This document shows, one piece after another, positions 58,114-64,000 of a stretch of DNA of 64,000 bases. The DNA comes from CATQHP01 sp965214915 (lineage in GTDB: Bacteria; Acidobacteriota; Terriglobia; Bryobacterales; UBA6623): assembly GCA_965214915.1 (NCBI GenBank), contig CBDCCP010000003.1, positions 558,001-622,000 of the forward strand, written 5' to 3'. Under the pieces are notes generated by a model. That model was not told the DNA's origin, did not search any database, and saw nothing but the letters and a program-made list of their open reading frames with translations. The position numbers and the translations under genes are program-made. Within the stretch, counting starts at the first letter, position 1; each line of letters begins with the position of its first letter.

Positions 58114-58701
58114 TCAGTCGTTTCCTGCGAGATTCGCGCTGTTCTTGCCGCCGGCGCGACTCGCGACATCCCGTGCCGCGTCTCTGTGTTTCAGAGGGAT
58201 GTTGTAAACCGTCTTCCAGCGCATCGCCAGGGAGGAAACAGCCCATACGGGAAGGGTGATGAATGCTTGACCCCGAGCTGTACCCGCGGTATAGGAACCT
58301 TGGTCGGCGTTCCAGAGAGTCAAATCGGGCATGAAATAAATGAGCAGTTGGACAAGCCCTGCCGTCATGCCGGTCACAATCCACGGCGCCGGATTTTTAA
58401 GAAATGGCCGTCGAACGGATATTCTTTGCACTACCTGTCTTGCGAACGTTCGCGTAACCCCATCGGACAAAACGACCGTGACATTATCCGCGGAGACCGT
58501 GGAAAGGCTTCCACGGAAACTCTGCGACCCGCCAGGAACTTCGTCATCGTAAAGTCTTATTCTGATTTTCTTCCCTACTTCAAGACTCTGAACCACCGCC
58601 CACTCTGCCTTAATCGTCTTTCCGAAGGAGTTCTGCGTAGCGATCGAAACGACCACAGCCAACAGTAATGCCCAGGGTTGGGAAACCATTTTGAAACGCA
58701 T
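58114..58701 (-). CDS. Exported protein of unknown function with one membrane helix
   Basis: This 195-residue protein starts at ATG 58701 with GAGG nine bases upstream. A signal peptide (about 1-27, ending SFGK) is followed by a small beta domain (VGKKIRIRLYDDEV, FRGSLSTVSADNVTVVLSDG, RTFARQVVQRISV) and one hydrophobic segment (IVTGMTAGLVQLLIYFMPDL). The charged C-terminus is basic. The beta segment resembles small SH3-like/Sm-like domains of secreted acidobacterial proteins; function unknown. It is AT-richer than its surroundings and lies antiparallel between two inositol-type genes, which suggests insertion. Confidence 0.6.
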   Translation of the reverse strand: MRFKMVSQPWALLLAVVVSIATQNSFGKTIKAEWAVVQSLEVGKKIRIRLYDDEVPGGSQSFRGSLSTVSADNVTVVLSDGVTRTFARQVVQRISVRRPFLKNPAPWIVTGMTAGLVQLLIYFMPDLTLWNADQGSYTAGTARGQAFITLPVWAVSSLAMRWKTVYNIPLKHRDAARDVASRAGGKNSANLAGND

Positions 58702-58723
58702 GACGGGCAACCTCTATAGGAAT

Positions 58724-58795
58724 CTAATGGACATCCAAAGTTACGCCGAATACCGTGCAACCTAGAACCATCATCGTATGGAAAATGTGTTTCAT
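58724..58795 (-). CDS. Possible 23-residue lipopeptide or leader peptide
   Basis: ATG 58795 has a near-perfect Shine-Dalgarno sequence (GGGAGGA, eight bases upstream). The frame reads MKHIFHTMMVLGCTVFGVTL and ends three residues later. It contains a lipobox-like MVLGC, and ends 22 bases before the start of the 195-residue gene on the same strand. It could be a tiny lipoprotein or a leader peptide controlling that gene. No homolog is known to me. The surrounding 58796-59094 region shows no other convincing gene. Confidence 0.35.
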   Translation of the reverse strand: MKHIFHTMMVLGCTVFGVTLDVH

Positions 58796-59094
58796 CGTTT
58801 ATTTCCTCCCTGCTTCACTACCACAATCCCGAGAAAATCCAGAATGTCGTCAGCATACACCCAAACTCCTCCGAGTGCAATTTTTATTTTTCGCACTTTG
58901 CCTCTGCCGGCAAGCATCGTCTGCATGGGCACGCGACTCGGAGCAGCTCCGGGACGATGCCCTGAATCAATAACCACCCGCAAGTCCCTTGGCGGCGTTG
59001 TTTATCGCCCGTTGCCTTTTCGTCCTGCACTCACCACTCTCCCCGCCGCCTGCGCTAGAATCGTTTACGTCTTGCATTTCCGGGGAGGCGACGA

Positions 59095-60948
59095 ATGACG
59101 CGACGCTTGACCATGGCCCAGGCCACCATAGAATTCCTCAAGAATCAGTACGTCGAGCGCGACGGCGAGACGAGCCGCTTCTTCGACGGATGCTTCGGCA
59201 TTTTCGGACACGGCAACGTCGCCGGCATCGGGCAGGCGCTGCACCAGGACCAATCCTTTCCCTACTACCTTTGCCGCAACGAGCAGGCGATGGTGCATAC
59301 CGCGGCCGCCTACGCCAAAATGACGAACCGCAAGCGGACGCTGGTCTGCACGACCTCGATCGGCCCCGGAGCGACCAACATGCTCACCGGCGCGGCGGCC
59401 GCGACCATCAACCGCGTGCCGGTGCTGCTGCTGCCCGGCGACATCTTCGCCCGCCGCAACGTGGCGCCGGTCCTGCAGCAACTCGAATCCCCGATCAGCC
59501 AGGACATCTCCGTAAACGACTGCTTCAAGCCGGTCTCGCGCTACTGGGACCGCATACAGCGCGCCGAGCAGATCGCCTCCGCGCTGCCCGAGGCGATGCG
59601 CGTCCTCACCAGCCCGGCCGAAACCGGGACGGTGACGATCAGCATGCCACAGGATGTCCAAGCCGAAGCATTCGACTACCCCGCCGCCCTTTTCGAAAAG
59701 CGCGTCTGGAGAATCCCGCGCCCGCGCGGCGACGCGGCAAGCCTGGCGGCGGCCGCAGAGCTCGTCCGCGCCGCGCGCAAGCCGCTGATCGTCGCCGGCG
59801 GCGGCGTGATCTACAGCGAGGCTACCGCAGCGCTCGCCGCTTTCGCCGCTGCGACCGGCATTCCCGTGGCCGAGACCACGGCCGGCAAAGGCTCGCTGCG
59901 CTTCGACCACCCGCAGGCCGTCGGCGGGATGGGCGTCACCGGCACGCCCGGCGCGAACATCCTCGCCCGCGAGGCCGACCTGGTCATCGGCATCGGCACG
60001 CGCTACAGCGATTTCACCAGCGCCTCGAAAACCGCGTTCCAGAACCCGAACGTCCGCTTCGTCAACATCAACGCCGCCGAGTTCGACGCCTTCAAGCACG
60101 CCGCGCTGCCCGTCGTGGCCGATGCGAAAGCCGCTCTGACCGAGCTTGCGGCCGCGGTCCGCGGCTACCGCACGGACGCAGCGTACCGGGAACGCATCGA
60201 CCGCTACCGCGCCGCCTGGGAGGCCGAGGTCGAGCGCATCTACAACTTGCAGCACGGCCCGCCCATCAGCCAGGGCGAAGTCATCGGCGTCGTCAACACT
60301 CTGTCCGGCGAAAGAGACGTCGTGGTCAACGCCGCCGGCAGCATGCCGGGCGATCTGCACAAACTCTGGCGCGCCCGCGATCCCAAGAGCTTCCATCTGG
60401 AATACGGCTACTCGACCATGGGCTACGAAGTGGCCGGCGGGCTGGGCATCAAGATGGCCGACCCCAGCCGCGAGGTCTATGTCCTGGTCGGCGACGGCTC
60501 CTATCTGATGCTCGCCCAGGAAATCGCCACCTCGGTTCAGGAAGGCGTCAAGCTCAACATCGTGGTCGTCGACAATCAGGGCTTCGCCAGCATCGGAGCG
60601 CTCAGCGAATCCTGCGGCAGCGCGGGCTACGGCACCGAGTACCGCTTCCGGCAAAACGGCAGCCTGAGCGGGGAGAAGATTCCCGTGGACTTCGTGGAGA
60701 ACGCCCGCAGCCTGGGCGCGCACGCCGTGCGCGCGACGACCCGCGCCGAACTAGAGGACGCCGTCCGCGCCATGACCGGTCACGACCGCACCAGCGTCGT
60801 GGTGGTGGCGGTTGACCGCGATCAGCGCGTCGGGGGCTACGAAAGCTGGTGGGACGTGCCCATCGCCGAAGTCTCTGAAGTCGAAGCCGTCCGGGCGGCC
60901 CGCAAGGATTGGGAATCCGCCGTCAAACGGGAGCGTTACTACCTCTGA
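59095..60948 (+). CDS. iolD: 3D-(3,5/4)-trihydroxycyclohexane-1,2-dione hydrolase
   Basis: IolD is a thiamine diphosphate enzyme that opens the ring of trihydroxycyclohexanedione in myo-inositol breakdown. The 617-residue protein starts RRLTMAQATIEFLKNQY, with the RNEQAMVHTAAAYAKM segment carrying the catalytic Glu. It has IGPGATNMLTGAAAAT, and the ThDP-Mg motif VGDGSYLMLAQEIATSVQEG ending in VVVDNQGF. GGGGAGG precedes the ATG by six bases. It confirms a cyclitol context for the neighbouring IolE-like gene, although the two are interrupted by an antiparallel insertion. IolB, IolC and IolG proper are not in the window. Confidence 0.94.
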   Translation: MTRRLTMAQATIEFLKNQYVERDGETSRFFDGCFGIFGHGNVAGIGQALHQDQSFPYYLCRNEQAMVHTAAAYAKMTNRKRTLVCTTSIGPGATNMLTGAAAATINRVPVLLLPGDIFARRNVAPVLQQLESPISQDISVNDCFKPVSRYWDRIQRAEQIASALPEAMRVLTSPAETGTVTISMPQDVQAEAFDYPAALFEKRVWRIPRPRGDAASLAAAAELVRAARKPLIVAGGGVIYSEATAALAAFAAATGIPVAETTAGKGSLRFDHPQAVGGMGVTGTPGANILAREADLVIGIGTRYSDFTSASKTAFQNPNVRFVNINAAEFDAFKHAALPVVADAKAALTELAAAVRGYRTDAAYRERIDRYRAAWEAEVERIYNLQHGPPISQGEVIGVVNTLSGERDVVVNAAGSMPGDLHKLWRARDPKSFHLEYGYSTMGYEVAGGLGIKMADPSREVYVLVGDGSYLMLAQEIATSVQEGVKLNIVVVDNQGFASIGALSESCGSAGYGTEYRFRQNGSLSGEKIPVDFVENARSLGAHAVRATTRAELEDAVRAMTGHDRTSVVVVAVDRDQRVGGYESWWDVPIAEVSEVEAVRAARKDWESAVKRERYYL

Positions 60949-61050
60949 CGACGGCCCAAGACCGGAGGCGGGCGAAGGGCGGCGCGCGCATGTGAACCGC
61001 ATTGGCGCGGCCCCCGACGAATACGGGACAATATAAAACTCTCGCGACCG

Positions 61051-61932
61051 ATGCCCGACGAATCTCAGTCTTCAGCCGACGCAAAAAACGACCGGCCGCC
61101 GGGCGGCAGCGTTGCCGAACCGTCGGCGTGGGACCGCGTACAACTTGCCCGCCATCCCGAGCGGCCCCACTCGCTCGACTACATCGGACGCCTCTTCGAC
61201 CGCTTCCATGAAATTCACGGCGACAGAAACTTCGGCGACGACCCGGCGATCGTCGCCGGCTTCTGTTTCTTTCAGGACCGCCCGGTCATGGTCATCGCCC
61301 AACAAAAGGGCCGCCAGACCAAGCAAAAGCTGCACCGCAACTTCGGCATGCCGAAACCCGAGGGCTACCGCAAGGCCCTGCGCGCGATGAAGCTCGCCGA
61401 GAAATTCGGGCGGCCGATCCTTACCTTCCTGGATACGCCCGGCGCCTACCCCGGCATGGACGCCGAAGAGCGCGGACAGGCCGAGGCCATCGCCCGCAAC
61501 CTCTACGAAATGGCCCAGATCGAAACGCCTATCGTGGCGGCCTGCATCGGCGAGGGGGGCAGCGGCGGCGCTCTGGCCCTTGGCGTCGGCAACCGCGTGC
61601 TGATGATGGAAAACGCCGTTTACAGCGTGATCTCGCCCGAAAGCTGCGCCGCCATCGTCTGGCGGGACTCCGGCAAAGCCGAGCTCGCCGCCAATGCCCT
61701 GAAACTTACGGCCAACGATCTGACAAGACTCGGCCTGGTCGATGAGATCGTTGCCGAGCCTGCAGGCGGCGCCCACCTCGATTGCGATGCCGCCGCGCGC
61801 AATCTGGCCGCGGCGCTGGCGCAAAATCTGAGCGGCCTGCAAGAGCTTTCCGCCGAGCAACTCGTCGAAGACCGCTACGCGAAATTCCGGGCCATGGGCG
61901 GGTTCTTCGAGGAGACCCCGGCCGGCGGCTGA
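61051..61932 (+). CDS. accA: Acetyl-CoA carboxylase carboxyltransferase subunit alpha
   Basis: AccA transfers the carboxyl group from biotin to acetyl-CoA with AccD to give malonyl-CoA for fatty acid synthesis. The 293-residue protein has AWDRVQLARHPERPHSLDYI, FHEIHGDRNFGDDPAIVAGF, GMPKPEGYRKALRAMKLAEK, the oxyanion region GEGGSGGALALGVGNRVLMM and SPESCAAIVWRD. Its N-terminal ~20 residues are a variable Ser/Asp/Pro-rich stretch. It is slightly shorter than the E. coli protein (319) because the N-terminal helix is reduced. TATAAA about 15 bases upstream may be part of its promoter. Confidence 0.96.
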   Translation: MPDESQSSADAKNDRPPGGSVAEPSAWDRVQLARHPERPHSLDYIGRLFDRFHEIHGDRNFGDDPAIVAGFCFFQDRPVMVIAQQKGRQTKQKLHRNFGMPKPEGYRKALRAMKLAEKFGRPILTFLDTPGAYPGMDAEERGQAEAIARNLYEMAQIETPIVAACIGEGGSGGALALGVGNRVLMMENAVYSVISPESCAAIVWRDSGKAELAANALKLTANDLTRLGLVDEIVAEPAGGAHLDCDAAARNLAAALAQNLSGLQELSAEQLVEDRYAKFRAMGGFFEETPAGG

Positions 61933-61947
61933 CCGCGCCGCTCAGCC
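61927..61947. terminator. Hairpin formed by the two convergent stop codons
   Basis: GGCTGA (61927-61932, end of accA including TGA) pairs with TCAGCC (61942-61947, end of zapA) over a nine-base loop. The flanking GCC/GGC bases can extend the stem with a bulge. No T-run follows. It may serve as a short bidirectional terminator. Confidence 0.35.
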
Positions 61948-62253
61948 GGCAGACAATTCGCTATTTTCGGCCGGCCGCTCGATATCGAGCAGCTTGAGCA
62001 TGCGCATGCTCCTCGCGTCCACTTGCGAGCGGTAGCTCTCTATCGCGCTGCGTTCCGCAAGCAACTGATCGGCGATGTGCAGCGCCGTCAAAACCGCCAC
62101 CCGATAGTCGTCCGCTGTCTGCATGCGGCCGGCGATATGGCTCATCTTCTCATCGACCATGCGCGCAACTTGGCGGATATGCTCCGGGTCGTCTCCCTTG
62201 AGATAATGGGTCCGGCCAAAAATCCGAACTTCAACGCCTCGGTCGGATGGCAC
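61942..62253 (-). CDS. zapA: Cell division protein ZapA
   Basis: ZapA binds FtsZ and cross-links its filaments in the Z ring. I start it at GTG 62253 (VPSDRGVEVRIFGRTHYLKG), preceded by GGGAG; longer in-frame starts would read into repeat DNA. The 103-residue length is standard. The family core is EVRIFGRTHYLKGDDPEHIR, followed by helical DEKMSHIAGRM and VAVLTALHIADQLLAERSAI, and then a coiled coil. Upstream on the same strand lies a coiled-coil gene, separated by repeat copy 3. If they are a pair, the repeat sits inside their transcript. Confidence 0.9.
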   Translation of the reverse strand: MPSDRGVEVRIFGRTHYLKGDDPEHIRQVARMVDEKMSHIAGRMQTADDYRVAVLTALHIADQLLAERSAIESYRSQVDARSMRMLKLLDIERPAENSELSAG

Positions 62254-62269
62254 GATCGTCGCTCCCTGT

Positions 62270-62537
62270 CTAGCAGTCCGTGGTGAAAGTGGCGTGGGCG
62301 GCGCGGCGGGCTCCTGCGGTCGCTCGGCGAGAAGTGAGGAGGGAGGCGATCCGGGAGATCGCCCCCGACAAACGACGAAGCCGACGGCCGCAAATGCCCG
62401 CCGCCCAACGGGATACGCGCCCTTGCCGGCCTGTCCGGCAGGATGCATGCCGCCGGATCGCTTGATTGCCCGCGTGATCCTGCATCACTCCCGGGGCGCG
62501 TAACGCCGCCTGCGTAACTTTTGCCATGGGCTGCTAA
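62270..62537. repeat. Dispersed inverted-end repeat, copy 3 (reverse orientation)
   Basis: This ~268-bp copy is inverted relative to copies 1 and 2. Its left end TAGCAGTCCGTGGTGAAAGT matches the right end of copy 2 in reverse complement. Its right end is less well kept (ACTTTTGCCATGGGCTGCTAA). It shares the GATCCGGGAGATCGCCCCCG and GACGAAGCCGACGGCCGC blocks in reverse. It lies exactly between the zapB-like stop (62534-62536 falls inside its edge) and the zapA start region. An 85-codon frame matching that of copy 2 runs across it on the minus strand. Confidence 0.87.
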
Positions 62538-62821
62538 CTCAGCTTTTCGACCGATTCCAGTAGCGACTCGATCCGCCGGCGAACCTCGCCCCGCTGCCCT
62601 TCGGCGCTGCCGGCCGACGCCCGCAGTTGCGCCAACTCGCGCTCCTGTCTCTCAAGCCGGCCGCGCAGTCGATCCGCCTCTTGTTCCGCTTGCTGCTGAA
62701 ACTCCCGCGCGCGTCGAAGCTGCTCGACGATTTCGACGATGCGGTTTTCCAGCAGTTGCAGAGAGTCGATTTTCGAGGCGTCCGCCGTCACCTCCGGGTC
62801 ATGAGCTTCCACGCGATGCAA
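62534..62821 (-). CDS. Small coiled-coil protein, ZapB-like
   Basis: This 95-residue cytosolic protein has GGGAGGA six bases before its ATG. Residues about 18-70 form a continuous coiled coil (LQLLENRIVEIVEQLRRARE and onward), Gln/Arg/Glu-rich. The pattern resembles ZapB or the short coiled-coil proteins often encoded just before zapA, which help cross-link the Z ring; assignment rests on context and composition. The last codons and TAG stop coincide with the edge of repeat copy 3, so the C-terminus may have been altered by the insertion. Confidence 0.65.
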   Translation of the reverse strand: MHRVEAHDPEVTADASKIDSLQLLENRIVEIVEQLRRAREFQQQAEQEADRLRGRLERQERELAQLRASAGSAEGQRGEVRRRIESLLESVEKLS

Positions 62822-62878
62822 TTCCTCCCGTCTCTCTATCCTAATCCATGCCCCGCACTGCGCCGGCGATTCGCGGTT

Positions 62879-64000
62879 TCACTGGACCTTCTTCAGCGCC
62901 AGCACCGCGTTGAGGCCGCCGAAAGCGAACGAATTGGAAAGCGCGACGCGCACCGGAACCTCGCGCGCCTCGTTGGGCACGCAATCCAGGGGGCAGTCGG
63001 GGTCCGCTTCGGTGAAGTTGACCGTAGGCGGCACGAAACCGCCGTGAATCCCCAGCGCGGTAGCCGCCGCTTCAAGCGCTCCTGAAGCGCCGAGGGCGTG
63101 CCCGTGCATCGACTTCGTAGAGGAAATCGCAAGCGCGTCGGCGTGGCCGCCGAACACCGCTCTGACGGCGTTCGACTCCGTCGCGTCATTGCTGCGCGTG
63201 CCGGTTCCGTGCGCGTTGATATAGTCCACTTCTTCAGGCTCGATGCGGCCGTCGCAAAGCGCCGCCTGCATGGCCCGCGCCGCGCCCTCCGCCGACGGCT
63301 GGATCAAGTGGCTCGCGTCCGAGGACATGCCGAATCCGGCGAGCTCGGCGTAGATCTTCGCGCCGCGCCGCCGCGCGTGGTCGAGCGTTTCCAAAGCCAG
63401 GACGGCGGCGCCTTCGCCCAGCGTCATGCCCCGGCGGCCCAGGCTGAACGGGCGGCAGATGTCGGACACCACGCGCATCGAGTCCCACGCCTTTAACGGC
63501 CCCAGCGTGATGCAGGCCTCGCTCCCGCCCGCCAAAGCGATCTCTGCCGCGCCGTTGCGCAGCATCCAGAGCGCCTGTCCCAAGGCGTGAGCCGCCGACG
63601 CGCATGCGCTCGAAATCGCAAACGAAGGCCCCTGAATGCCCAGATCCATCGTCACGTGGCTGACCGCGGCGCTGAGCATCGAGCGCGGAATCACCGTGGG
63701 ATGCACTCGCTGATTCCCCGCTTCGTATAGCTCGCGGAACGCGTCGTCGTCCGTCGTTTTGCCCCCGGCGCCCGACCCCAGAACGACCGCCGCCGCGCGC
63801 AGCCCGTTCCTGCGCTCGACGCCGGCGTCGGCAGCGGCTTCGCGCGCCGCCACAACCGCAAACTGCGCGAAGCGGTCCATCATCGTCAACCGCTTGGCGT
63901 CGATGTGCGCCGCCGCATCGAAGCCGTCAACGACTGCGGCGTTCTTCATCTGCAAACGGTCGGGGTCGACCCGGCTGATCGGCCGGATGCCGCAACGGCC
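62879..64000 (-). CDS. Beta-ketoacyl-[acyl-carrier-protein] synthase, 5' end outside window
   Basis: At least 373 residues are present, and the frame stays open to the window end, so the N-terminus is missing. It is a thiolase-fold condensing enzyme with the triad Cys in SSACASAAHALGQAL, His in INAHGTGTRSNDATE and His in KSMHGHALGASGALE. It extends acyl chains using malonyl-ACP. The KSMHGHALGAS motif resembles FabF-like and NodE-like specialised synthases, so primary FabF function is not certain. Nearby accA supports a fatty acid context. It lies upstream of the ZapB-like gene on the same strand. Confidence 0.92.
   Translation of the reverse strand, partial: GRCGIRPISRVDPDRLQMKNAAVVDGFDAAAHIDAKRLTMMDRFAQFAVVAAREAAADAGVERRNGLRAAAVVLGSGAGGKTTDDDAFRELYEAGNQRVHPTVIPRSMLSAAVSHVTMDLGIQGPSFAISSACASAAHALGQALWMLRNGAAEIALAGGSEACITLGPLKAWDSMRVVSDICRPFSLGRRGMTLGEGAAVLALETLDHARRRGAKIYAELAGFGMSSDASHLIQPSAEGAARAMQAALCDGRIEPEEVDYINAHGTGTRSNDATESNAVRAVFGGHADALAISSTKSMHGHALGASGALEAAATALGIHGGFVPPTVNFTEADPDCPLDCVPNEAREVPVRVALSNSFAFGGLNAVLALKKVQ

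Noticed and set aside
58792..58983. A 63-codon frame whose stop overlaps the start of the 23-codon frame
   Set aside because: No ribosome binding site, no recognised family and mixed composition; the stop/start overlap alone is weak evidence.
1..64000. CRISPR arrays, tRNA or rRNA genes, prophage or integrase with attachment sites
   Set aside because: No regularly spaced short repeats, no tRNA-like cloverleaf and no integrase were seen; the only transposase is in the IS element at 51042-52368.

Overview
This is a GC-rich bacterial chromosome segment (low-to-mid 60s percent GC by eye). The best taxonomic clues are two lineage-typical secreted proteins. One is a VWA-domain protein of the acidobacterial VWFA-related type (209-1294). 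The other is an NHL-repeat protein ending in the Solibacter-type C-terminal domain (43041-45362). Together with the many secreted hypothetical proteins, PPC-domain and PhoD-type proteins and a very large FtsX-like permease, they point to Acidobacteriota, probably the Bryobacterales/Solibacter lineage. No rRNA, tRNA or CRISPR array was seen.

Layout. 1-9.5 kb: the 3' end of moaE overlaps the VWA gene, followed by a DinB-like protein, a double-domain esterase, a cytochrome c/copper monooxygenase-like protein, an amino-acid permease, a PIG-L deacetylase and a long-form GMP synthase. 9.6-19.3 kb: two methyltransferase genes (one frameshifted), a molybdopterin oxidoreductase, a PPC-domain protein, a cyclase-family hydrolase and two tandem paralogous secreted proteins. 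19.4-32.6 kb: a region rich in exported proteins (YHYH protein, dienelactone hydrolase, PhoD phosphatase, K+ channel, TPR protein, giant FtsX permease). It also holds an AT-richer orphan gene bounded by a duplicated flank, a stand-alone RelA/SpoT-type HD hydrolase and two small genes, one broken. 32.7-42.9 kb: a long co-directional minus-strand run containing DUF885 peptidase, apt, ispE, prs, rplY, pth, rpsF, rpsR, rplI, SDR, a secreted protein, a nucleotidyltransferase and a J-domain-like protein. It couples nucleotide salvage, PRPP supply, isoprenoid synthesis and translation.

43-53.5 kb: NHL protein, SDR, polysaccharide deacetylase, a small HTH-like protein, acs, a broken vapB remnant, fdhA, then a 1327-bp IS481-like element. 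The element has matched inverted ends, a 5-bp target duplication and a hairpin burying the transposase ribosome binding site. 53.4-61 kb: a diguanylate cyclase, divergent from a catabolic cluster (enolase-superfamily dehydratase, Tat-exported Gfo/Idh/MocA oxidoreductase, serine hydrolase, IolE-like isomerase, IolD) that looks like an atypical cyclitol/hydroxyproline or sugar-acid pathway. 61-64 kb: accA, zapA and a zapB-like coiled-coil gene separated by a mobile repeat, and a ketoacyl synthase running off the end.

The most unusual feature is a family of three ~265-305 bp dispersed repeats (19975-20280, 31454-31720, 62270-62537). Their inverted ends co-vary, and each copy sits exactly at or within about 15 bp of a stop codon. 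They look like non-autonomous mobile (MITE-like) or structured-RNA elements that target gene 3' ends.
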